Shown here: positions 34,088-45,733 of the stretch, piece by piece
Position numbering within the stretch: position 1 is the stretch's first letter
Layout: every line of letters starts with the position of its first letter
Source of the DNA: Owenia fusiformis
Lineage: Eukaryota > Annelida > Polychaeta > Sabellida > Oweniidae
Assembly (NCBI GenBank): GCA_903813345.2
Contig: CAIIXF020000006.1
Coordinates: forward strand, 28,217,936 to 28,281,935
Length of the DNA: 64,000 bases
Direction of reading: 5' to 3'
Notes under the pieces: model-generated
Seen by the model: only the letters and a program-made list of their open reading frames with translations
What the model was told of the DNA's origin: nothing
Database searches by the model: none
Translations under genes and position numbers: made by a program

Positions 34088-35935
34088 TAAGTGACATGAC
34101 CGATTGTGCTAGAAGTGACATGTCTGATTGTGGTAGAACTAGAAAGTCTAGAAGTGACATCTTTGATTGTGCTAGAAGTGATACTTTTGGTTGCAGAAGT
34201 GACATGTCTGATTCACATGCTATCTATTGCAAGACTTACGCCTGCCACAACCGTCACCATGTTAATCAGTGTTTTTTAAGTAGCGCAAGGATCCTGCCAT
34301 GACCGTGGTAGTGTTATCATGTAAGCCTGGTATAACCGTGACAGGCTGGTATAACCGTGACAATGCTGTATTCTAATGCAAGGCCTGTCATGACCCTGGA
34401 AGTGTTATCGTGGAAGCCTGGCGCGACCGTAGCCTTTATTGTGGTTTATAAGCGAATGTGAATATTAATGTATAGTAGTAATTTTGATTTTGACATGATT
34501 AAGGTAGTGAAACACCATGATCATAGTATTAAACTGTTTAATAGTAATGAGGATCACTTAAAATTGTTAAGGATATTCCTGGCATTAATGTCATACATAT
34601 TTACTAGTCATTGCAATACATTATAACGGTCATAGTAGAACTAAGCCTAAATCTCTACATTACCACCCTCATACCTGGCCTTGCAATACTATATTACATT
34701 GTCACGGTCATACCAGGCTTTGCGATCCCATAATACATTGTCATGGTCATGCCAGGTTTTCAAATACACATTGTCACGGTCAATTATAGCAATCATAAAT
34801 TTCTACATCACCACTCTCATACCCGAACTTGGAATACTATATCACATTGCCATGGCGGTCATACCAAGCCTTGCAATACTATATTACATTGCCATGGTCA
34901 TGCCAGGCTTTGCAATACACATTGTCACGGTTATAGCAGTCCTAATCGTAAATTTCTACATTACCACTCTCATACCTGAACTTGCAATACTATATTACAC
35001 TGTCACGGTCATGCCAGGCTTTGCAGTACTATATTACATTGTTACGGTCATACCAAGCCTTGCAGAACTATATTACATTGTCACGGTCATGGCAGGCATT
35101 GCAATATAATACAGCATTGTCTCGGTTATACCAGGCTTTCACGATAACATTACCACGGTCATGGCAGGATCCTTGCGCTACTTAAAAAACACTGAATAAC
35201 ATGGTGGCGGTTACGCCAGGCGTTAGTCTTGCAACAGATAGGGTCTCGTCTGATTGTGCTAGAAGTGATATGTTTGGTTACAGAAGTGACATCTTTGATT
35301 GTGCTAGAAGTGATATTTTTGGTTGCTGAAGTGACATGTCTGGTAGTGCTAGAAGTGTGATGTGTCTGATTGTGTTAGAAGTGTGATGTGTCTGATTGTG
35401 TTAGAAGTGTGATGTGTCTGATTGTGTTAGAAGTGTGATGTGTCTGATTGTGTTAGAAGTAGTATACTTGTGTTAGAAGTGACATGTCTAGTCATGCGAG
35501 AAGTGACATGTCTATCAGTGCTAAAGTGACATGGCTAATTGTGCTAGAAGTGACATGTCTGTTTGTGCTAAAAGTGACATGGTTGTGCTGGAAGTGACAT
35601 GTCTGGTTGTCCTAGAAATGACATGTCTGGTTGTGCTTGAAGTGACATGTCTGGTTGTGCTACAAGTGACATGTCTTGTCCGAAAAGTGAGATGCCTGTC
35701 TGTGCTAAAAGTGATATTAGTTTACTCACTTCGAGAGCCATGTTAGATTTTGAAACTAAATCCAAATAGCTTTCGCAGGAAGTAAATATTAGTCTGATGA
35801 GGCTAGAAGTGATGTGTTTGTGCTAGAAATAACATGTTTTGTTGTGCTAGAACCGTAACATGTTTTTGCTAGAAGTGACATGTTTGGTTGTGCTGGAATT
35901 GACATGATTGATTGTGGTAAATCTAGAAGTGAAAT
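34088..35935. repeat. 24-bp minisatellite split by an inserted element
   Basis: The unit AGAAGTGACATGTCTGATTG plus TGCT is repeated with variation at 34088-34213 and again at 35248-35935. The two halves are separated by the element at 34214-35247. Several copies near 35345-35460 form a homogeneous 29-bp variant. Apparent reading frames here come only from the periodicity. Confidence 0.8.
34214..35247. mobile_element. Element with 8-bp target duplication, copy 1 (1,034 bp)
   Basis: It begins CACATGCTATCTATTGCAAG and ends TTGCAACAGATAGGGTCTC, with GTCTGATT on both sides (34206-34213, 35248-35255). Long inverted arms hold CCATGTTA..CAGTGTTTTTTAAGTA and GCAAGGATCCTGCCATGACC. The centre is a tandem array of palindromic units such as CATTGTCACGGTTATACC and its complement. 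No transposase. An 8-bp duplication suits hAT-like elements, but other superfamilies are possible. Confidence 0.82.
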
Positions 35936-37128
35936 GTCTTATACTTCAGAGTGCGGCTATTCGACATTAGACCCCACATTCAATAGAGTTTTAGTCGTTC
36001 TTAAATTTGGTGCATTTCATGTGTTTGACCAATCAATGAAGACGTTTCATCCCGCTTCGGGAAATTTATTAAAAAACATGTGTGCAACTTTTTTATCGAG
36101 TTTTACATTTCATCTGAGATTCCTTAAGTAACTAAGTAAGGTAAGTACTCAGACATACTCAAACATGTTTACATCTTCAAACATGCTACTTTGAAGTTCT
36201 TATGTTAATGGAAGAACGCAGTGTTTTCATTTGTTCCAAGCTTATTTCTCGTGCTAGACTACTCCTTGTTAAAGGCCAGGTTTCCCTGCCATATGGTTGA
36301 GTTCAGCCCACCTCATTAATAGCCATTAATGACTAGCCAATCATGTGAAAGATCATCTTACCATATATGGCAAGAATTATGCCAGAATGTTTACAAACAC
36401 AAGCACATGTATCTACAGATCTAGAGGATTAAATCTTTCACTGTCTTATTGGGGGAAACATCAAAATTAGATCTAGTGTGTGAAATATTTTTGGGGGAAT
36501 TTAAAATAATGTAGAGAATTAAATTTTGAAATGCAGATATGGTCCCTTCTATGCAGACTAGAAATCTTTGAAATTGACATCCCTGACATATCTCAAGGGA
36601 CACATTATTCTTGGATCTGATGAGATCCACAGAGTGATTCCAAATTTTAATCTAGGACTTCACTTGATCTTGTCAATTACTATTCATCATGTGAACATTG
36701 AACTTTGAAAATGAGATTTTGATTGTAACTCACTTCAATGTTGCAGCATGATTTCCTTTGGTCTGTTAGAGATAGGCCAAATATAACTTAGGGAAGAACC
36801 ATTTAGCTATCATTCCTCACTATCTGATGTATATCCTATTTATTTATGTATATCTTACTAGATAGTAATCAAATGCCCCCTCCCCTCACGCTCTGGGTGT
36901 CAAGAGAAATCAAGTACTATTTGAATAAATTTCCTCAGTTTCACTGACCTATACATGTATATGAAGCTAACTTGAACAGAACCAAAGTCTAACCAGAAAA
37001 AGAAATGGCAAGTAAACTTGGAAGTGAACAAAATCATTTAGGAAAACAATAGTGTACAGACAATCACAAAAAAAATTACACTGGTGCACTTGTCACTTTT
37101 ATGAAGAAAGTTACAAAATGTTCTGAAT

Positions 37129-38813
37129 CACGCGGTAGTATCTCTTCGGGACGTATCGAAACCACTCCGTCCCGAAAAACCGTTAATTTGAATTTAAAAC
37201 CTACCCCAGTGTTTGAAAATCAAGGATTGTGAGTCTCACACTTCACCGTTTTTCTTCAAACTTGTTCCGTACAAAGCTTCACAGAAATACCTTTCAGTCG
37301 ATACATTGTTTTCGTGTACAAAGTACCTCGTTTTAGCGGCGTTTTGGTCCCCAGCTGTGAGATAAAGCAAATTTTCATAACTTTCAACTGTAACTCAAGT
37401 TATCTCGCCAGTCTTTTACCCATTCTCGCCCATAATGTCAGAATGGACTCCCATTACAACCTTCCATCGCTACGTCTTGATTTTTGGGCATCAAACGCAG
37501 CAGTTTCTAAATCATCCACACATCTCTTCAAATTTGACCGATACGTCCCGTCATCTTCCACTACGCCCCGCCGAGTCTATCACTATACACGTAGAGTTGC
37601 ATTCTAAAACAATTTGTCCATCCATGTGTCCGCTTGTAGGTTGCCATTGTCGATTCTAAATACCAATCGGATTGTGTTTTAAGATTTACCCATTCTTGTC
37701 CATTTTCAATATACCTATAATAGGGTGGTCCAAAATCTCCCTAAAATTTAGATTTCCCGATATTGCAATATAGAGATTTTAATTACTGAACAATTGAAAA
37801 TATTTTTAAGAAACGTTTAAAGTGCCCTATCCTTGAAAAAATGTTAAAATGCGAAAGGATGGGTGATGTCAATTATATTATTTTCAGCATAACGTTAGAA
37901 ACATGTACATCATTTTATAATATGGTACACGTTTCATAATGTAATCCAATGGAATCATACAGAAGAAAGGTTGACACACAACAGTTAAAATCTTTATATT
38001 ACATTATCACACCAAGTCAGTAGATGTTGTTTATATACCAATTAGTGTTGTATGATGATGCATTCTTTATATGAATCTAGAAACGTTTTTGTGCCAATAT
38101 TGCTCAATTTTGATAACATCTCCGTTATTTTGAAATTAAGCGTGGCAAAGTTTCCCGATGGATTTAGCTAAAAAAAAAAGTGGTGCCTGTAGGGTTATTG
38201 AAAATCATACATGATGAAGAAAAAATACATATTCCTGAAATACAACAGTTTAATTTTAAGTTATACTTAAGACTGGTGTCAAGAATCGACCAAGGCAAAC
38301 CTATGTAAAATTACACAACGATGAACAAAATGTTTTAGAATACAACTCCACGTTTGTAGTCATAGACTCGGCGGGGCGTAGTGGAAGGTGACGGGACGTA
38401 TTAGTCAAATTTTAAGAGATGTGTGGATGATTTAGAAACTGCTGCGTTTGATGCCCAAAAATCAAAACGTAGCGATGGAAGGTTGTAATGGGAGTCCATT
38501 CTGAAATTATGAGCGAGAATGGGTAAAAGACTGGCGAGATAACTTGACTTACAGTTGAAAGTTATGAAAATTTGATTTATCTCGAAGCTGGGGACCAAAA
38601 CGCCGCTAAAACGAGGTACTTTGTACACGAAAACAATGTATCGACTGAAAGGTATTTCTGTGAAGCTTTGTACGGAACAAGTTTGAAGAAAAACGGTGAA
38701 GTGTGAGACTCACAATCCTTGATTTTCAAACACTGGGGTAGGTTTTAAATTCAAATTAACGGTTTTTCGGGACGGAGTGGTTTCGATACGTCCCGAAGAG
38801 ATACTACCGCGTG
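37129..38813. mobile_element. 1.7-kb element with inverted repeats of about 460 bp
   Basis: The left arm 37129-37585 and right arm 38340-38813 are near-perfect reverse complements, from CACGCGGTAGTATCTCTTCG inward to CGGCGGGGCGTAG. TGAAT flanks both ends (37124-37128 and 38814-38818), a candidate 5-bp target duplication. The 750-bp centre is AT-rich and noncoding. Short open frames in the arms are mirrored and have no known domain. Confidence 0.82.
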
Positions 38814-39592
38814 TGAATATGAAAAGAGAATTTAGTTTGGAAATGATTATGCAATATAAGATGACAGATCTTACCAGAATATACTGGAATGAAAATGTAG
38901 AAAGGGATTTACTAGTGTTCAGACTAAAGATGTTGCTCCTCGCAGGAAATTACAAAAAATGATTTGAAACTTAAAATATTTAATTACATGGAATTAATCT
39001 GAGATAAAGTACTAAATGTGATTGTTTCATAATAATTTTACAATCAGTTCACCCAAATTCGTCTATGACATTGAATTTATAGCTAAAATTTAAACAAGTG
39101 AAAGTAAACACCTGTACCAACCTGTATACAGCTATACTTACTGGGGATATATAATGTGAAAAATACAAATCGAGTGGTAAGTTTTTCTTTGATTTTTAAA
39201 AATTTTTATGTTTTGCAAATACCTGATTTCTTAGAATGATACAATGTGCTTGTGTTTGCAAATATCACATGACAAATTTATAGCATTCTCATTGGTCAGA
39301 TATTTAAATCCCTGTCTTATAACTCCTCCCCTAAAACCAGTACACTTTCAAATAAAAATACTTAATTACACAAAATCTAGTGATATTTTGAATCAAATAA
39401 AGCAAGATATTAAATTGACATATGTTCATGCAAAAGTGTGACAAAAAGTAGCAAGAACTGTTCAGTAGTTTTCAAGTTATGAGGAAAAAACAAAGTAAAT
39501 CCTCTGGAGCTCTGATTTTCAAAATTATCAAATCATCATATGATGTAATTCCTAACTGCCACTGGCCTTTTATACCCGACCCTGGCCTTTAA

Positions 39593-41348
39593 CTGTTAAA
39601 AATAATAAGAACATAACTTCGACATATGAGTGTTACCTGATGAATGGGACCCTCACGTGCCTTCTAAATGGTAGTAAACGAACGCTAGTGTAACTACATC
39701 AGCTTATCTTTCCGTCCGATCAACAATAAGTACAGTAATACAAGAAATGTAAACGAAGTGAAAATATTTCCAAAACTTTTCCGAAAGGCATGTCATTCCG
39801 GAAGTTATGATACGTTATGGTGTCACTACGGTAAATCATTGAAAAATATTGAAAAAATCACAAAATTCAAGTTCTGGTGTGAGGTTCCATATCCATCCGC
39901 CAAAAGGTATGACCCGATATAGTCCATTTAAAAATTTGTGGTTTTGTTCTAAATAACGCCATAGTTGGCTTCTAGGGTACCTAGTATGCCTCTATTTGGT
40001 ATCAAAATAAAGAGGAGGAGTTCAACTTTCATTTGAATTACGAAAATAGCGATGCAGGTCAAAATAGTTCCGGCGTGAGCATGTTTACTACGCGTTTGCC
40101 CATCATTTCAGAATTGAGGAAATGGTAGCAAACGCGAGTTACAATAAATGGACGCTGATATCTCAAAAAGAATTAGCCCATACAATGACTATATTTTTGC
40201 AATCCCCTATACATAACCTTCATCTTGACACTATATTTAACATAGGGTATGTGTCTCGATTTTTAAATATCGCTACGCCAACATAGGGACTCATTTTTAG
40301 GTAAAATCCCTGCTTCCCCGATGAAAATTAACGAATAAAGTAGTTCCTGTTTAGGGGACCATATTCTTGAGATTTTTTTGCTAAAAATGGCACATTTAGA
40401 AAGTACTTGGCCTCAGCTTTACATACATACCTCAAATGGCCACAGTACATACACTTACACCTACTATACACACCACTGAAGTTGGCATTGCTTCGTTTTT
40501 AAAGTATTAATAAAAAACACTTCCTACCCGGAAGTGATATTTACCGTAATAACACCTTATATTACCGAACATGGGTTTAAATGGAATGTTTTTTTGATGG
40601 CATTATTACACCAAAAGTAGGTCAAAATGGCCTTTTCACGGGTTGGCATAAAGTTTTGATGAAATTTAAAGACACAGTTCCTCCTTCGCGTACATTATCT
40701 CATGGAAATGGGCATACCAGCGCAAAGATCTTTGTTTCGTGGTGAAGAAAAGCTATCAAACATTGTCTGAAGAGCAGATTTATCTCCGTAATTCAACTTT
40801 TAGCATGGCGACCTTGACCTTGAAAAAAAAATATAGCCATTTGGGCGATAATAGGTGATTCAAAAGTAAAAAATAGTGCTTTTTCGAAGTTTTACTTTTA
40901 CCATGTCAACTTGATTTTTCAAGGACATCCGCCTGATAGTTGTTGGGCCAAGTTTGATGGAAAATGGGCATTGTTTGATATGCTGGCAGTGAGGTTGATT
41001 GTGGCAAGTAGTAAAACGGCAAACAATGGTGGAGTTATACCCGATGCTTGGATGTTCGCATTTTATTTAGCTCTCGTAAAATGAACGAACAAAAGTTCCA
41101 TTTTCACGCATGTTCGGTAATATAACGTATCATAACTTCCGGAAATGACATGCCTTTCGGAAAAGTTTTGGAAATATTTTCACTTCGTTTACATTTCTTG
41201 TATAACTGTATTTATTGTTGATCGGACGGAAAGATAAGCTGATGTAGTTACACTAGCGTTCGTTTACTACCATTTAGAAGGCACGTGAGGGTCCCATTCA
41301 TCAGGTAACACTCATATTTCGAAGTTATGTTCTTATTATTTTTAACAG
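39593..41348. mobile_element. 1.76-kb inverted-repeat element flanked by TTAA
   Basis: The arms of about 250 bp begin CTGTTAAAAATAATAAGAAC and are reverse complements at the two ends; TTAA stands immediately outside on both sides. TTAA targets are used by piggyBac and Kolobok elements. The interior has no long reading frame, so it would be non-autonomous. Because the sequence around the end is itself palindromic, the exact border is uncertain by a few bases. Confidence 0.75.
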
Positions 41349-41352
41349 TTAA

Positions 41353-42700
41353 CAAGGAGTATCTCTATAAATTTTTTCCACACCACGACAAGGTTCTGAC
41401 ATGGCAGTGATTCCAAGGGAGGGAGTGGGACTTGTATGGAAGATCGTGTAGTAAGCCTTCTTATGACAAAGTATTTTCTTATTACATTAGAGGCTTATAA
41501 GACATGATGACTCAGCTCTAGTATGTATCCAACAGACTGACTAGAAGCCCACTAGAAGTCAGTCTGTTATGATGTACTACTTTCCTGTGGAAATTGCAGT
41601 GAAATTTTTTGCACAAAATTATCAATTAGAGGAACCATTTCTTCAATGAAATAAGCATTACAAAATTTCAATTAAATAGTAAGGTACAATTAAATGCCAT
41701 AAAAAGTAACACAGCATATTGTCAAGTAGAAATAAGGCTAGTTGAAGTAAAAATGTGCAAATTAATTTTACCCAATCAGCCATTTTGAATAGCACTTCCT
41801 ATGTAAACAAATATTAAAAATTACCAAATTTTAACATAGGTGCCTTATAGTCTGAATATAATTCAGACTAAATAGGATATACAGTGCTGATATATAATAA
41901 TTAAGGGTGCGTTTTCAAACTAAACAGAGTGCTCCTATCAAAATGAATTTGCCTACATACCCCTGAGACTCTTATCTGATAGATAGAATGCACAAATAAA
42001 ACAAAAGTTTTGCTATTATAGGTAAAAAGTTCTCTTGAAATTTCGAAGTGATTTTACCTGTTAATTCTGTCCATGGTCCGCCATTTTTGCGGAAGTTACA
42101 CTGAAACGCAAACTCCATGAAACGAAACGAAATCACTAGAAAAAACATGGCACACATTGTGCGCATGTGCAGCAAAGTTTAGACCAATCAGATTATTTGA
42201 TTATTTTGCGCACATGAATTATTTGCTTCTGAGCACTTACAAGCTTACCACAATAAACAAACCTGGCAGAGACTACCCTTAGCCTACTTCATTTTGGCGA
42301 AATTTCAGCTCAAACTCGTGACAAATGCATTATGCATACGCTGTTGTGAAGCCTTGGAGACACTCATTTTAGTAAATATGATTTATGGGGTATACTTTTC
42401 TGCAGTTTGTGGGAGTTTGGGACATCAAATGTTAAAATTCAAGAAAATATGCCAATTAAACGACTGATCAATTAATATATACCAGCACTGTAGTCTAGAC
42501 TCAGCTCTGCTAAACTCTGCCCCATCTTTCATACCAGCCCCTGTGTTCCAATCTGAAAATAACGTCCACTGATGACTGAATCTGACTACCCCCATAAATG
42601 TGGGCCAGATTCTACAGGCAAATTATATTTGAAAAGGGGTTACGTTTTGCAAAAAAATAAGTGAGGGTACATGATTGCATGTCCGAAGGCAGCGCATCTC
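41353..42700. other. Gene-free stretch
   Basis: AT-rich DNA without supported genes; one small imperfect hairpin (CAACAGACTGACTAGAAGCCC...) near 41528-41570. A G/C-run short repeat follows at 42702-42811. Confidence 0.5.
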
Positions 42701-42811
42701 CAGGGCCGTAGGGAGAGGGGGTTCGGAGAGTTCGTGCCCCCCCCCCTAAATCTTGACTAAAAAAATTCAAACCCCCCTTTTCCGGCAATTATGCAAACCC
42801 CCCAAATTTTT

Positions 42812-44427
42812 GAGACCCTATCTGTTGCAAAACTTAGGCCTGGCACAACCATCACCATGTTATTAAGTGTTTTTAAGTTTCGCAAGGATCCTGCCATGAC
42901 TGTGTTAGTGTTATCGTGAAGGCCTGGTATAACCGTGACAATGCTATATTATATTGCAAGGCCTGTCATGACTGTGGTAATGTTTAAGCCTGATATGACC
43001 GTGACAATGGTTGCAAGCCTGTCATAACCGTGGTAATGTCATAGCCTGATATCACCGTGACAATGATTGCAAGGCCTGTCATTAACGTGGTAATGTTAAA
43101 GCCTGATAATGTTAAAGCCTGACATGACCGTGACAATGGTTGCAAGGCCTGTCACGACCGTGGTAATGTTAAAGCCTAATGTTAAAGCACGATATGACAT
43201 AGTTCAACGTCGTTAAACTCAATAACGGCGTTATTTATTTTTAAGAATTTTCTTGGGGCCGTTATTGAGTTTAACCTCTTTACTATTCTTTCCATTGATG
43301 CAAGTTTTGGATCCACCGAAACCATTTTTCCGCGATAACATGCAACTGATACTTGACAACAATATAAAAACACATAACATGAAGCGATTCAACACAATAT
43401 TATTGTATTAAATGGTCATTTATACGAGTAAAATGAGGTTAAACTTACCAATCTCTAAAATGACATTTCCACATGTCCGTCATTGTGTCTGTTCGTCCCG
43501 GGTTAAAATTTAAACTATTGAAACGAAATTGTTGTCAAATAGATTGATAATTATCACGCGTTTACTCGGGATAAAATAACCATTTTTGAGGATAGCAGGT
43601 ATCTTTGATTGATTTATATTGCGCTTGTATACACATAAAATAGTTATTAATTGCAAACCTACTGTTCGTTGATGCAGTGTCGCAATGACGGTTAATTCCT
43701 GATACGATTTGCAATTTCGATGTTACCGGAGCTGACCGATATTTTCGTAAAATTCCAAACATGTCATTATTTTCGTAATTATGCATCAATATGGTCTAAA
43801 GGGGATACGGGATGGTGTGTTTGTATTTATAAGGTATGTATGCATGCTTGAATCACATTCTTTATGTAATATTACCATGTTTTCGGAGTTTAATTAGTTC
43901 CGCTTGTCGGAACCTGCGGAACGATTAAATTAACGCATCAAGGGCAAAATGATCATGGAGGTTAGACCTAGCCGGGGCCATAAGACATGTCAGATAAGAA
44001 ACGAGGCCCAGGCTAGGTCTAATGTTCTTGGACTAGATATGACAGTGGTTATATTAAATGACCTTTAGTAGCATGAGAATACCATAATGAAAAATGTCAT
44101 CGTTTAGCTACCTTATATATGTAAATCTAGACTACTACTACTTTAACTCATAATTCATTTCCACAAACTATAATTCTAATCTCATTCAAGGCTCTTATCA
44201 GACTTTAATATTACCACGATCATGACAGGCCTTACACCATTGCCACAGTCTTATAATGCTTTAACATTACCAGGTCTTGCAATATAATATAGCATTGTCA
44301 CGGTTATACCAGGCTTTCACGATAACACTACCACGGTCATGGCAGGACGCTTGCGAAACTTAAAAACACTTAATAACATCATGGTGATGGCTACGCGAGG
44401 CATAAGTCTTGCAATAGATAGCATGTG
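42812..44427. mobile_element. Element with 8-bp target duplication, copy 2 (1,616 bp)
   Basis: It begins GAGACCCTATCTGTTGCAA and ends CTTGCAATAGATAGCATGTG, the same two ends as copy 1 but reversed, and is flanked by AAATTTTT on both sides (42804-42811, 44428-44435). The left arm carries tandem GCCTGTCATGACCGTGGTAATG units. About 1 kb in the centre (43190-44190) is unlike copy 1 and includes two hairpins (GTTAAACTCAATAACGGC near 43211-43275 and GTTAGACCTAGCC near 43960-44020). Confidence 0.82.
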
Positions 44428-45733
44428 AAATTTTTCGTCAATTTTTTGCAGTATTTCAGTAATTTGTTGTTTTTGATTACCTAAGATATTCGAGGTACAT
44501 GCAAAGATGGAAATAAGTGAGATGTATAACTTTATCTTGAGTAAAATGACTGAGAATACAGAAAAACGAACTATTTTGAGATGGGCATTAAAATTAGTTT
44601 AGCACTACCGAGTAGAAACTGTCTGATTGTGATATAACATCAAAATGGTCCCTAATTTATGAAATAAATCAGAAAATTTTGAACATGTGAAAGTTCAGTG
44701 ATGCAATGCATGTGATGCACCAACGTTCTGAACGCTAAAAAACTCTATTTTTGGTCAGGAGTCACTTTCAAAATTGTTTTCTTTCATTGGAGCTCACATT
44801 TTTGCTATGTTTTCACTCCTATTTATTTGAAGAGCACATTGTGCAAGTAATGGAAAATACAAGAGAATTGAACTTTACAACCTATGCTTGAATTAAATTT
44901 GGCTACGGTAAAACTTCAAATTCCAGCAAACCGGCAAAAATGAATAAAATGGGCCAAAATTAAGCTTTGGCAAAATTTAAGCAAAGGCAAAGCTAAGCAA
45001 ATCTGGCAAATTTTAATCAAATCAGTCAGAGATTAAACAAATTTGATATTTCACCAAATTCACCGTAAGGTGGCTCCAAAAAAGATTTTTGCTGAAAATA
45101 TTCGAACCCCTCCTGGCAATCCTGGCTACGCCACTGATCTCGGGGGTCCAGTGGCATGGTCCCCTGGAAAAGGAAAAATTTTTGTTTTTGACAACGCACC
45201 CCCCCCCCCTTTTGAAGCCCATTAGTGTGGTACAGTATGTCATTTGTTACTCATTAAAATCATATCACATGGACTAACTAAGAACACAAGCAAGAAAGTT
45301 AAATTTTGTAACCACAACCTTCAAAGGAACTTGACGCACCAGGTATATGGAGGTTTATAGAGTCAATGTAAAGCAAAATGTCCATCATCAACTTGAATAC
45401 ATGTACATGCAAAATCAGAGAAAATTGGTGGCATATCTCCCAAAGAAAAATTAATTATTTTATACATTTTGCCACGCTGGGGGCTATTTAGGCCAAATAA
45501 ACTCCAGGCTTAATACTTTTTTGTTTTACACATTTTCTGTAATCTCAATGCTGATGCATGGCAAAGGAAAATTAAACCAGTTTAATAGTATTTGACTACT
45601 AGCTATACTAATACATTGAGTTTCTATTTTTAATTGATTAATTGGTAAAAATGTCCTATAAATTAATATTATACTGTACACGTTATTAATGATTATGGTT
45701 TAAAACTTCAGGTTCAACATTGTCTCCTCCATG

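Noticed and set aside
34681-35185. Open frame of 142 residues and shorter shadows
   Set aside because: They lie in the tandem palindromic core of a transposable element and show only periodic translation, with no domain.
37314-37659. Open frames of 74-97 residues, mirrored at 38401-38628
   Set aside because: Both lie in the inverted arms of a transposable element and resemble only each other.
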